DNA of 6,762 nucleotides from Prevotella sp. UBA3294 (GTDB taxonomy: Bacteria; Bacteroidota; Bacteroidia; Bacteroidales; Bacteroidaceae), in assembly GCA_002361535.1 (NCBI GenBank), contig DETG01000057.1, forward strand, positions 1-6,762. The letters are read 5' to 3'. Both the position numbers and the translations under genes were made by a program. The notes beneath the pieces are model-generated. The model saw only the letters and a program-made list of their open reading frames with translations. It was not told the DNA's origin and ran no database searches. Shown piece after piece: positions 1 to 5,582 of this stretch. Position 1 is the stretch's first letter, and each line of letters begins with the position of its first letter.

Positions 1-1
1 A

Positions 2-43
2 CATGATTTGAACTTCTCCGTTGACCCCCTTAACTCTGTGTGA
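2..43 (+). CDS. Possible C-terminal tail of an upstream gene (very tentative)
   Basis: Reading from base 2, thirteen sense codons precede a TGA at 41-43 and give HDLNFSVDPLNSV. This could be the end of a plus-strand gene lying to the left, but a 13-codon open stretch is easily produced by chance. No family can be assigned. An alternative is a minus-strand gene starting with the ATG complementary to bases 2-4, preceded on that strand by a GGAG 11 bases upstream. Neither can be decided from this window. Confidence 0.2.
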   Translation, partial: HDLNFSVDPLNSV

Positions 44-149
44 GAATATTGTCAGGAAAATTCACAAGAATTTAACGTTTGCAAAATTACTCTAATTGGA
101 AGAAAGGGAAAACTCGGAGTGCATGGAAATGTCCACAAGTGCCTTTTTG

Positions 150-391
150 TGCAAGTAAAGCCTCTTTGGGTTCAAAGTAAAGTCTCATTAGGTTGCAAGT
201 AAAGTCTGATTTGAATCCAAGTAGAGCCTACGTAATGTTTACGTAGAGTCTGTTTGGGGTCGTTCCAGACTCTACTTACACCTGTTCCGCCGTCATCTAT
301 GCCTCGTTCCGCCGTCACCTTACTCCTGTAGATGTCGTCGGAACGAGTGAAAACGCCGATCGGAACGACCCTTAGGTGACGTTCCCTCGAA
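150..391. repeat. Degenerate 22-bp tandem array, 11 units, three inverted in register
   Basis: A heptamer recurs every 22 bases: AGTAAAG at 154, 176 and 198, AGTAGAG at 220, and CGTAGAG at 242. The same register is met again by AGATGTC at 330 and AGGTGAC at 374. A second word, GGAAC, lies ten bases after the first and is seen at 340 and 362. The three intervening units are reversed: GTTCC stands at 262, 284 and 306, and on the minus strand AGTAGAG, AGATGAC and AGGTGAC begin at 276, 298 and 320, again ten bases before GGAAC. Units 352 and 374 are the most diverged. The array has no unique spacers between identical repeats, so it is not CRISPR-like. Boundaries are approximate, estimated from the symmetry between forward and reversed units. 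Function is unknown. Confidence 0.8.
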
Positions 392-423
392 AAGCCATGG
401 ATTTTACTTTTGAAAGTTTGCAA

Positions 424-440
424 GGTGCCGTAAGGGCACC
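424..440. other. Small GC hairpin between the two 22-bp arrays
   Basis: GGTGCC (424-429) and GGCACC (435-440) form a perfect six-base stem with a five-base loop. Neither side is followed by a T tract, so it is a poor intrinsic terminator. It lies between the two repeat arrays and belongs to neither 22-bp register. Its role is unknown and it may be incidental. Confidence 0.35.
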
Positions 441-473
441 CCCCAGAAGAGTCATTTAGTTCTTTTACTTCAC

Positions 474-583
474 AAAAACGGTGTTTCTGACCACTAAAAA
501 CTATGTTTTTGACCCAAAAATACTATGTTTTTGGACTCTAAAAACATAGTTTTTGCAAGTCGAAAATGCCGAATTTTACTAAC
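474..583. repeat. Second 22-bp array, near-palindromic A/T-rich units
   Basis: Four consecutive 22-base units start at 474, 496, 518 and 540. Each has an A-run at its left edge and a T-run followed by G in the middle. The clearest unit has the core AAAAACTATGTTTTT (496-510), itself a hairpin with AAAAAC/GTTTTT arms. The unit at 540 carries the reverse-complement core AAAAACATAGTTTTT, so 522-532 and 540-550 form a perfect 11-bp stem around a seven-base loop. The words GTGTTTCTGACC, ATGTTTTTGACC and ATGTTTTTGGAC recur at 22-base spacing at 481, 503 and 525. A weaker fifth unit (562-583) keeps only AAAAT/ATTTT arms. This array is out of phase with the one at 150-391. Function is unknown. Confidence 0.75.
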
Positions 584-792
584 GTATTCATTATCAGCAC
601 CTTACTAAACCCCGTCAGAATCGCTCAAATTCGACCGAGAGGGCGGTTAGTTCTCTCCGTGCCCGTATTTCGCGTTAAACGAAGTTAATTCGTAAAATAA
701 ATTCTGAATTTTTCACATTTCCTTTTACTACTGAGATGAGTAGCATAACACCATACCGTCCTTCTCCCTCAGATGGTAGAATGGTACAAGAA

Positions 793-826
793 TCCGCCCA
801 CCCGCTAATGGATGCGAGTGGGCGGA
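793..826 (-). terminator. Probable intrinsic terminator of the minus-strand gene
   Basis: TCCGCCCAC (793-801) pairs perfectly with GTGGGCGGA (818-826). After one mismatch, CGC (803-805) pairs with GCG (814-816), giving 12 pairs around an eight-base loop. It begins 25 bases beyond the stop codon of the gene at 852-2450. On the minus strand the stem is followed by TTCTTGT, a modest T-rich run, so termination efficiency may be partial. The high GC of the stem against an A/T-rich surrounding supports a functional hairpin. Confidence 0.7.
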
Positions 827-851
827 GTATAATATGAGAGAAAGGTGAAAC

Positions 852-2450
852 TTACTTCACGATAACTTTCTTCCCTTTGCTTACATAGACACCCTTCACA
901 GGCTGATCCACACGTACACCCTGGAGGTTGTACCACACATCATTGCTCTCGGCAGCGGTCTTCACCTCGCTGATGCCAGTAGTAACGGTCTGTCTCCAAC
1001 GCGGGTCACCGATTGAAGCGGGAACGGTAACACCCTCGCTCACCTTCACATTGTAGTTGAAGTCACCAGTCTCAGGATTGCTGAAGGTCACCACACCAGG
1101 AATATTGTTCAGTGTCACGCCATCTACCACAAGCTCATCAGTGCTGATATCCCCACCGTCAAAGTTGAAGATATTACCATCTACATTCCAGTTGCCGGTC
1201 TTACCAGCCTGACCTGCATTCAATCCCTTGAGGAACTGGCCTTTCTTACCGCAGTTCACGATGATACAGTTCTTCACAACATAGCTCTGATACTCCTGAC
1301 TGTTCTTCCTGAGTGAATTCACAGTCCTGTTATAGGTGATGTTATAAAGAGTACTGTTGCTAATTTCCTTGCTTTCTGTTTCAGCTTCATCCAACTCAAC
1401 AACGGCCTTACTGCTCTGAGAGGTGAAGAATCCACCATTCATGTCAACGGCAGGGTTAGCATAGATGGTACAGCCGTCAATGATCAGATGAGCAATATTT
1501 CCGCCACCATTGCAATCGAAGGTAGCCTTCTTGGCAGCACCATTGATGCCGAAGATACTGTTGGCTGCCTTGACATTCATCAGGTACTGCTGCTTGTTTG
1601 CATAGATCAGCTGATAAGGAATACCTGAAATAGTCAGATCGTTGAAGGTAATGTTCACCTTCTTACCATACTCCTCTTCTGTGAGGTCAGCCAACTTGAT
1701 GAAAGCCTCACTCAAAGCAGAAGCATCAATCTCAGCACCGTTACCATTAATCGTAATGTCACAACCGGCCACGATGGGCAAAGAGGTGGTATATGCACCA
1801 GCGGCTAATGAAACACTGATTGTCGACGGGGTGGGATTGGTCTCCATGGCAGTAGCAAGTGCCTTACCGATATCAGTACCTGCCTCCAGGGTCAGATCAA
1901 TAGGCTGTGAATCGGAGGGAGTGGGATCTGTTCCACCGGCAGTTGTCACATAGATAGCATAGATGTTAACACCACTCTTGGCACTGCACAATGTGATTGT
2001 TGTAGCTTCACCTTTGTACTCTACGGTCTGCTTCACAGGACTACCGGCAACGGCGGGAACCGTCGTGCTGGGATCTCCTTTGGATTCAGCAGTAAAAGCA
2101 TTAAAATACACATTCAGCGTTCTGTCCTCACTACTACTGGCAGAGCAGAGAATAATGTCGATGGTAGCATTACCGGGAACATCGAACTTCAGCGTGCGCT
2201 GCTCTGTACCATCCTCGGCAAATCCACCAGTACCACCAGTCTTCAGACGCTGGGTGTAACTAACGTCATCAACGGTCTTGTTGTTTCCGTCGATGGTCAC
2301 CTTCGCACCTGAGGTGGCTGTCACTGTCAAGCCGTCCTTAGTGAAGGTTTCTTCGTACTCTTTGGCTTCCCACTCGGAGAAGTTCCAAGTCTGTGCATTC
2401 GCACCAATAGCCATGGCGGCCATTGCAATCAGCGTAAAGATTTTCTTCAT
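852..2450 (-). CDS. Secreted DUF4957/DUF5123-type pectate-lyase-like beta-helix protein
   Basis: This 532-residue protein starts with a clear signal peptide (a lysine pair, a hydrophobic run, cleavage probably after the ANAQ at 17-20). Residues 21-170 look like a beta-sandwich of the carbohydrate-binding kind that often precedes pectate-lyase-like domains in Prevotella, running from TWNFS to NIYAIYVTT. A short linker rich in T, P, S and D (171-183) follows. Residues about 185-485 look like a right-handed beta-helix: they contain repeated strand-turn phrases such as DITINGNGAEIDAS, LIIDGCTIYAN and VVKNCIIVNC, and end in the GDPRW phrase typical of DUF4957/DUF5123 proteins. Residues 506-532 (WYNLQGVRV, then KGVYVSKGKKVIVK) match the terminal motif of many Prevotella secreted proteins and may be a secretion or anchoring signal. 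I cannot identify catalytic residues, so it may bind pectin-like glycans rather than cleave them. The start is supported by the signal peptide and an upstream promoter. The family assignment is from memory of sequence style. Confidence 0.82.
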   Translation of the reverse strand: MKKIFTLIAMAAMAIGANAQTWNFSEWEAKEYEETFTKDGLTVTATSGAKVTIDGNNKTVDDVSYTQRLKTGGTGGFAEDGTEQRTLKFDVPGNATIDIILCSASSSEDRTLNVYFNAFTAESKGDPSTTVPAVAGSPVKQTVEYKGEATTITLCSAKSGVNIYAIYVTTAGGTDPTPSDSQPIDLTLEAGTDIGKALATAMETNPTPSTISVSLAAGAYTTSLPIVAGCDITINGNGAEIDASALSEAFIKLADLTEEEYGKKVNITFNDLTISGIPYQLIYANKQQYLMNVKAANSIFGINGAAKKATFDCNGGGNIAHLIIDGCTIYANPAVDMNGGFFTSQSSKAVVELDEAETESKEISNSTLYNITYNRTVNSLRKNSQEYQSYVVKNCIIVNCGKKGQFLKGLNAGQAGKTGNWNVDGNIFNFDGGDISTDELVVDGVTLNNIPGVVTFSNPETGDFNYNVKVSEGVTVPASIGDPRWRQTVTTGISEVKTAAESNDVWYNLQGVRVDQPVKGVYVSKGKKVIVK

Positions 2451-2502
2451 ACGATATATATTTAATTTGTTAATAAAGTAGAGTTGTAGTTACAATATGC
2501 TG

Positions 2503-2534
2503 CAAAATTAAGCATAATAATTCTTTTCTGCAAA
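2503..2534 (-). promoter_or_regulatory. Bacteroidota-type promoter of the minus-strand gene
   Basis: On the minus strand, TTTG (complement of 2531-2534) is followed after exactly 20 bases by TAATTTTG (complement of 2503-2510), which matches the Bacteroidota -7 consensus TAnnTTTG and its usual spacing from the -33 TTTG. Transcription would begin near 2496, giving a leader of about 46 bases before the ATG at 2450. No equally good promoter is visible for the GH2 gene on the other strand. Confidence 0.75.
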
Positions 2535-2577
2535 TAATTATTGAAAAAACTGCAAATGATGAATCGTTTTCCATGGA

Positions 2578-2597
2578 CAAGGCATTCAAGGCATTCA
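2578..2597. repeat. Tandem 9-bp direct repeat in the divergent intergenic region
   Basis: CAAGGCATT occurs twice without a gap (2578-2586 and 2587-2595) and is followed by CA, the beginning of a third copy. It lies about 80 bases upstream of the GH2 start and 44 bases beyond the -33 element of the opposite gene. Short direct repeats at such a position can be activator binding sites, for example for hybrid two-component or AraC-type regulators, but no regulator is present in the window. The role is inferred from position only. Confidence 0.5.
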
Positions 2598-2642
2598 CTT
2601 TTGAAAAACGCATGTCCCCATCAGGTTACAAGATTGCCCTAA

Positions 2643-2668
2643 ATGAGTCATTACTATAAATAGTAATG
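2643..2668. promoter_or_regulatory. Perfect 20-bp palindrome before the GH2 start codon
   Basis: CATTACTATAAATAGTAATG (2649-2668) is a perfect inverted repeat with 9-base arms and a two-base centre, ending seven bases before the GH2 ATG at 2676. It overlaps ATGAGTCAT (2643-2651), a second palindrome with four-base arms. As DNA it could be an operator for a dimeric regulator; as RNA it would be a hairpin touching the ribosome-binding region of the GH2 message. There is no obvious Shine-Dalgarno sequence, which is common in Bacteroidota. The function is an inference. Confidence 0.55.
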
Positions 2669-2675
2669 CTTTGAT

Positions 2676-5534
2676 ATGAAAAAAGTTTTGATCTGTATGA
2701 TGCTGTGGGCATGTGGTTTAAACATGCTGGCACAGTCGAATGATGTGAATACCCACCGACAGTACCTTAGTGGAACAGGATGTGACGACATGGTACAATG
2801 GGATTTCTTTTGTACCGATGGCCGTAATAGTGGTAAATGGACGAAGATCGGTGTTCCTTCGTGCTGGGAACTGCAGGGCTTTGGCACCTATCAGTATGGC
2901 ATGCGTTTCTACGGGAAGGCCACTCCTGAGGGTATCGCCGATGAGAAAGGGAGATACAAGACTGAGTTCACGCTACCCAAGGAATGGGAAGGGCGACAGG
3001 TGTTTCTGGTATTTGAGGCTGCATTTACGGATCTGAGTGCCACCATCAACGGTCGCAAGGCAGGCAAGAGCACCTATCAGGGAGGCTTCACCCGTCATAC
3101 GATTGATGTCAGTGACCGTATCTTCTTCGGACAGAAAAAGAACCGCTTGGAGGTGGAGGTGTCGAAGGAGAGCAGTAACCCGCAGGTAAACCTCGCCGAG
3201 CGCCGTGCCGACTATTGGAACTTCGGCGGTATCTGGCGGCCCGTATATATCATCTCCAAGCCCGCACTGAATATCCACCGCGTGGCCATCAACGCAAAAG
3301 GTGATGGCCGTTTCATGGCTGATGTCTATCTGAACCGCGCCCTCCCCAAGGGTTCCGTAAGCGTTGATATCACAGACGATAGGGGAGCGATAGTGGCAAA
3401 GAGCCCTGCCGTTACAGCAGCCAGTGATGGGATGAAGATTGATTTCAACGTCAAGAATGCCAAGCAGTGGAATGCCGAGACGCCAAACCTTTATACCGCA
3501 GTCTTTACCCTCAGGGATGCCCAAGGCAAAGCACTCCATGTAGAACGACAGAAGTTCGGCTTCCGCACCATCGAGTACCGTCATCAATATGCCGGTGATC
3601 AGGAAGACGGTGTATTCATCAACGGGAAGAAAGTGATCTTCAAGGGCGTGAACCGTCATTCGTTCCGTCCGGAAACAGGTCGTACCCTCTCCAAAGCGAA
3701 GAATATCGAGGATGTGAAACTCATCAAGTCGATGAATATGAATGCCGTCCGCCTCTCCCACTACCCCGCCGATCCGGAATTTTTGGATGCCTGCGACTCG
3801 TTAGGACTCTACGTAGAATGTGAACAGCCCGGCTGGCACTGGGCACATGAGACCATCGTGGGTAGTCAGATTGTAGAAGAGATGGTGACACGCGATGTGA
3901 ACCACCCTTCGATTATCTTCTGGAGCAATGGCAATGAAGGAGGTTTCAACTACGAGTTAGAACCTGTCTTCCAAAAGTTCGACCCACAGCAGCGCGTGGT
4001 GCTCTACCCCTGGGCTAACCGCAACGGCTTCGAGACGAAGCACTATCGCTCATGGGGCGAGACAGCAGAGTTCATGCGACAGAAGGAGATATTCATGCCT
4101 ACGGAGTTCCTGCACGGACTGTATGACGGTGGTCATGGTGCCGGACTGGCAGACTACTGGAAACTCATGATGTCGAATCCCCGCTGTGCAGGTGGTTTCC
4201 TTTGGGACCTGATGGACCAAGGGGTGGTGCGTACGGACTGGGAGCCCACCCCCAACCCCTCCCAAAAGGAGGGGAGCCCTGAGAATGCTATTGTGGATTG
4301 CATGGGCAATTTCGGTGCCGACGGTATCGTGGGGCCCCACATGGAGAAGGAAGGTTCGTTCTATACAATTAAAGAGGTGTGGAGCCCCGTGGAACTCAAT
4401 GTCCTCAACAACCAGATAGAACTGTGCAACCACTACGATTTCACCAATCTCAGTGATTGCCGTTTCAGTTATCGGTTGCTCGATATGCCCATCCTGGGTG
4501 AAAAAGAAGTGAGTGTCATTGGAAAGGGTACACTGCGTGTTCCCAGTACAGAACCCGGTGCTGTCGCCACCATCGCCTTGCCAGAGAGCCTTGCCGAAGT
4601 GGTGGAAATTAGTGCCACCGATCCCCACGGGCACGACATCTTCACCTGGAGTTTCCGCAATCCGCTGGTGGATATCGTCGATACCGCCTTTATAAGCGTT
4701 GAGCCGAGTCACACCGAGGATGATGCACAACTGACCGTTGTGTCGCAGGGTAAGACATACGTCTTCTCGAAACAGGACGGCCGTCTCACTCATGTGAAGA
4801 CCGCTCGCGGCCAACTTTCACTGCAAGGTCCGCGACTGGTGGCCGCCAAGCGTGCCGACCGTTCGCAGGATGGCTTCTATAACCACGACGACAAACAGGC
4901 ATTCGACAAGAAGACTCAGTACACCGAATATGCCGACCAAGGACAGTTCGACCATTTCGAATGGCACGATAGCGAGCTCATAGCCCACTATCGGCACGGC
5001 AGCATCGACCAGGTAGCGTGGAATTTCTGGCCTAATGGGCGCGTTCATGTTGCTGTCAGCTACGCATTCAACGGCGTTGTCGATCTGTTAGGCATCAGTT
5101 TCGACTATCCCGAACAGCAAGTGCGCTCCAAGCAATGGGTAGGACGTGGTCCCTATCGTGTATGGCAGAACCGATTGGAAGGTCCGCAGTACGGCTACTG
5201 GGCGACAGACTACAACGACCCGATTCCCGGAGAGTCGTGGGAATATCCTGAGTTCAAGGGCTATTTCGCCGATGTCTCGTGGATGCAACTGCTAACCACC
5301 GAGGGCCGCATCGGCATCACCGACATCGACCAGCACCACTTGATAGGCATCTATCAGCCGCGTGACGGTCGCGACCACATCCTTTTCGAACTGCCACAGA
5401 CCGGCATCAGCATCCTCAAGGCGATACCTGCCGTGCGTAACAAGGTGAACACTACCGACTTAAATGGTCCTTCTGCTCAGCCCTACTGGGCGAAAGGTCA
5501 TGACATGATCGGTGCAACGTTTGTGTTTGAATAG
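2676..5534 (+). CDS. Secreted GH2 beta-galactosidase-like glycoside hydrolase
   Basis: This 952-residue enzyme should hydrolyse terminal beta-linked sugars, most probably beta-galactosides, in the periplasm or at the cell surface. The signal peptide covers residues 1-20 (cleavage likely after LAQ). A GH2 N-terminal jelly-roll (about 55-195, with VPSCWELQGFG and YWNFGGIWRPV) is followed by an immunoglobulin-like domain (about 196-300) and the TIM barrel (about 305-600). E421 in SNGNEGG fits the general acid/base, and E477 in PTEFLHG fits the nucleophile, aligning with CEYAHA of E. coli LacZ. The GGFLWDLMDQG phrase (506-516) corresponds to LacZ GGFVWDWVDQ. The C-terminal part (about 690-952, with GRGPYRVWQNRLEG) resembles the LacZ small-chain domain. 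Residues 524-535 are encoded by an in-frame palindromic insertion just after the last barrel strand. A cysteine at 13 does not sit in a convincing lipobox. Exact specificity cannot be read from sequence; other GH2 activities are possible. It is followed 48 bases later by GH106, probably in one operon. Confidence 0.93.
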   Translation: MKKVLICMMLWACGLNMLAQSNDVNTHRQYLSGTGCDDMVQWDFFCTDGRNSGKWTKIGVPSCWELQGFGTYQYGMRFYGKATPEGIADEKGRYKTEFTLPKEWEGRQVFLVFEAAFTDLSATINGRKAGKSTYQGGFTRHTIDVSDRIFFGQKKNRLEVEVSKESSNPQVNLAERRADYWNFGGIWRPVYIISKPALNIHRVAINAKGDGRFMADVYLNRALPKGSVSVDITDDRGAIVAKSPAVTAASDGMKIDFNVKNAKQWNAETPNLYTAVFTLRDAQGKALHVERQKFGFRTIEYRHQYAGDQEDGVFINGKKVIFKGVNRHSFRPETGRTLSKAKNIEDVKLIKSMNMNAVRLSHYPADPEFLDACDSLGLYVECEQPGWHWAHETIVGSQIVEEMVTRDVNHPSIIFWSNGNEGGFNYELEPVFQKFDPQQRVVLYPWANRNGFETKHYRSWGETAEFMRQKEIFMPTEFLHGLYDGGHGAGLADYWKLMMSNPRCAGGFLWDLMDQGVVRTDWEPTPNPSQKEGSPENAIVDCMGNFGADGIVGPHMEKEGSFYTIKEVWSPVELNVLNNQIELCNHYDFTNLSDCRFSYRLLDMPILGEKEVSVIGKGTLRVPSTEPGAVATIALPESLAEVVEISATDPHGHDIFTWSFRNPLVDIVDTAFISVEPSHTEDDAQLTVVSQGKTYVFSKQDGRLTHVKTARGQLSLQGPRLVAAKRADRSQDGFYNHDDKQAFDKKTQYTEYADQGQFDHFEWHDSELIAHYRHGSIDQVAWNFWPNGRVHVAVSYAFNGVVDLLGISFDYPEQQVRSKQWVGRGPYRVWQNRLEGPQYGYWATDYNDPIPGESWEYPEFKGYFADVSWMQLLTTEGRIGITDIDQHHLIGIYQPRDGRDHILFELPQTGISILKAIPAVRNKVNTTDLNGPSAQPYWAKGHDMIGATFVFE
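4245..4280 (+). repeat. Palindromic repeat copy A, inserted in frame in the GH2 gene
   Basis: This 36-base segment has a core hairpin with CCCCTCC (4256-4262) and GGAGGGG (4268-4274) around the loop CAAAA. It encodes PTPNPSQKEGSP in frame with no stop codon, inserted between VVRTDWE and the continuing GH2 sequence. Two related copies lie at 5541-5570 and, inverted, at 5637-5666. Peptides of the type TPNPSPKEG recur in unrelated Bacteroidota proteins, from my recollection, where they mark a small mobile palindromic element. Its insertion here is inferred from the repeat and from the low-complexity peptide it encodes, not from an alignment. Confidence 0.75.
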
Positions 5535-5540
5535 GGAACC

Positions 5541-5570
5541 ACCCCGATGCTCCCCAAGGGAGGGAGAAGA
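5541..5570 (+). repeat. Palindromic repeat copy B, between GH2 and GH106
   Basis: ACCCCGATGCTCCCCAAGGG begins this diverged copy in the same orientation as copy A. Its own hairpin is CTCCC (5550-5554) with GGGAG (5558-5562). It starts seven bases after the GH2 stop codon and ends 12 bases before the first possible GH106 start, occupying most of the 48-base gap. It has no following T tract, so it is unlikely to end transcription. It may influence mRNA stability or translation between the two genes. Confidence 0.65.
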
Positions 5571-5582
5571 TAATGTCCCAAA

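Larger units (their letters stand above)
44..851. other. Long non-coding, repeat-rich intergenic region
   Basis: I find no credible gene in these roughly 800 bases. An 83-codon minus-strand frame at 172-423 overlies the 22-bp array; 22 is not a multiple of three, so successive units are read in different frames and the peptide has no recognisable domain. The region holds a small AAATTC/GAATTT hairpin (58-73), two separate arrays with 22-bp spacing, a GGTGCC/GGCACC hairpin (424-440), and a terminator-like hairpin (793-826). Bases 584-792 contain only weak inverted words such as GAGAG/CTCTC, CGAA/TTCG and AATTC/GAATT, with no structure I can name. Confidence 0.7.

Noticed and set aside
82..89. 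Leftward promoter, TAATTTTG on the minus strand
   Set aside because: It matches the -7 consensus, but no TTTG is found at the required distance (110-113). Any gene it would serve starts at the very edge of the window.
405..412. Rightward promoter, TACTTTTG between the two arrays
   Set aside because: The -7 word is good, but there is no TTTG about 20 bases upstream, and no gene follows on the plus strand for over 2 kb.
172..423. 83-codon minus-strand open frame over the first repeat array
   Set aside because: It is made of the 22-bp repeats, whose period is not a multiple of three. The peptide has no recognisable domain, and no promoter is visible at its start.
150..583. CRISPR array
   Set aside because: The units are directly adjacent, degenerate and only 22 bases long, with no identical repeats separated by unique spacers. 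No cas-like gene is visible.
1642..2481. Plus-strand open frames opposite the beta-helix gene
   Set aside because: They are antisense to a gene with a signal peptide, promoter and terminator, and they show no domain of their own.
2676..2735. Lipoprotein signal with cysteine 13 in the GH2 protein
   Set aside because: The residues before the cysteine (L, W, A) do not make a good lipobox, and the hydrophobic segment before it is too short. Cleavage after LAQ at residue 20 fits better.
2973..3761. 262-codon minus-strand open frame opposite the GH2 gene
   Set aside because: It lies wholly antisense to a well-supported GH2 coding sequence whose domain motifs and catalytic residues are intact. It is a shadow of codon use, as is the 254-codon frame at 4050-4814.
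4242..4290. Frameshift or assembly error in the GH2 gene at the low-complexity PTPNPSQKEG stretch
   Set aside because: The frame is the same before and after, the GH2 motifs continue, and the segment matches two other repeat copies in the window, so an in-frame repeat insertion explains it better.
5573..5575. ATG at 5573 as the GH106 start
   Set aside because: It is out of frame with the GH106 coding sequence by one base.
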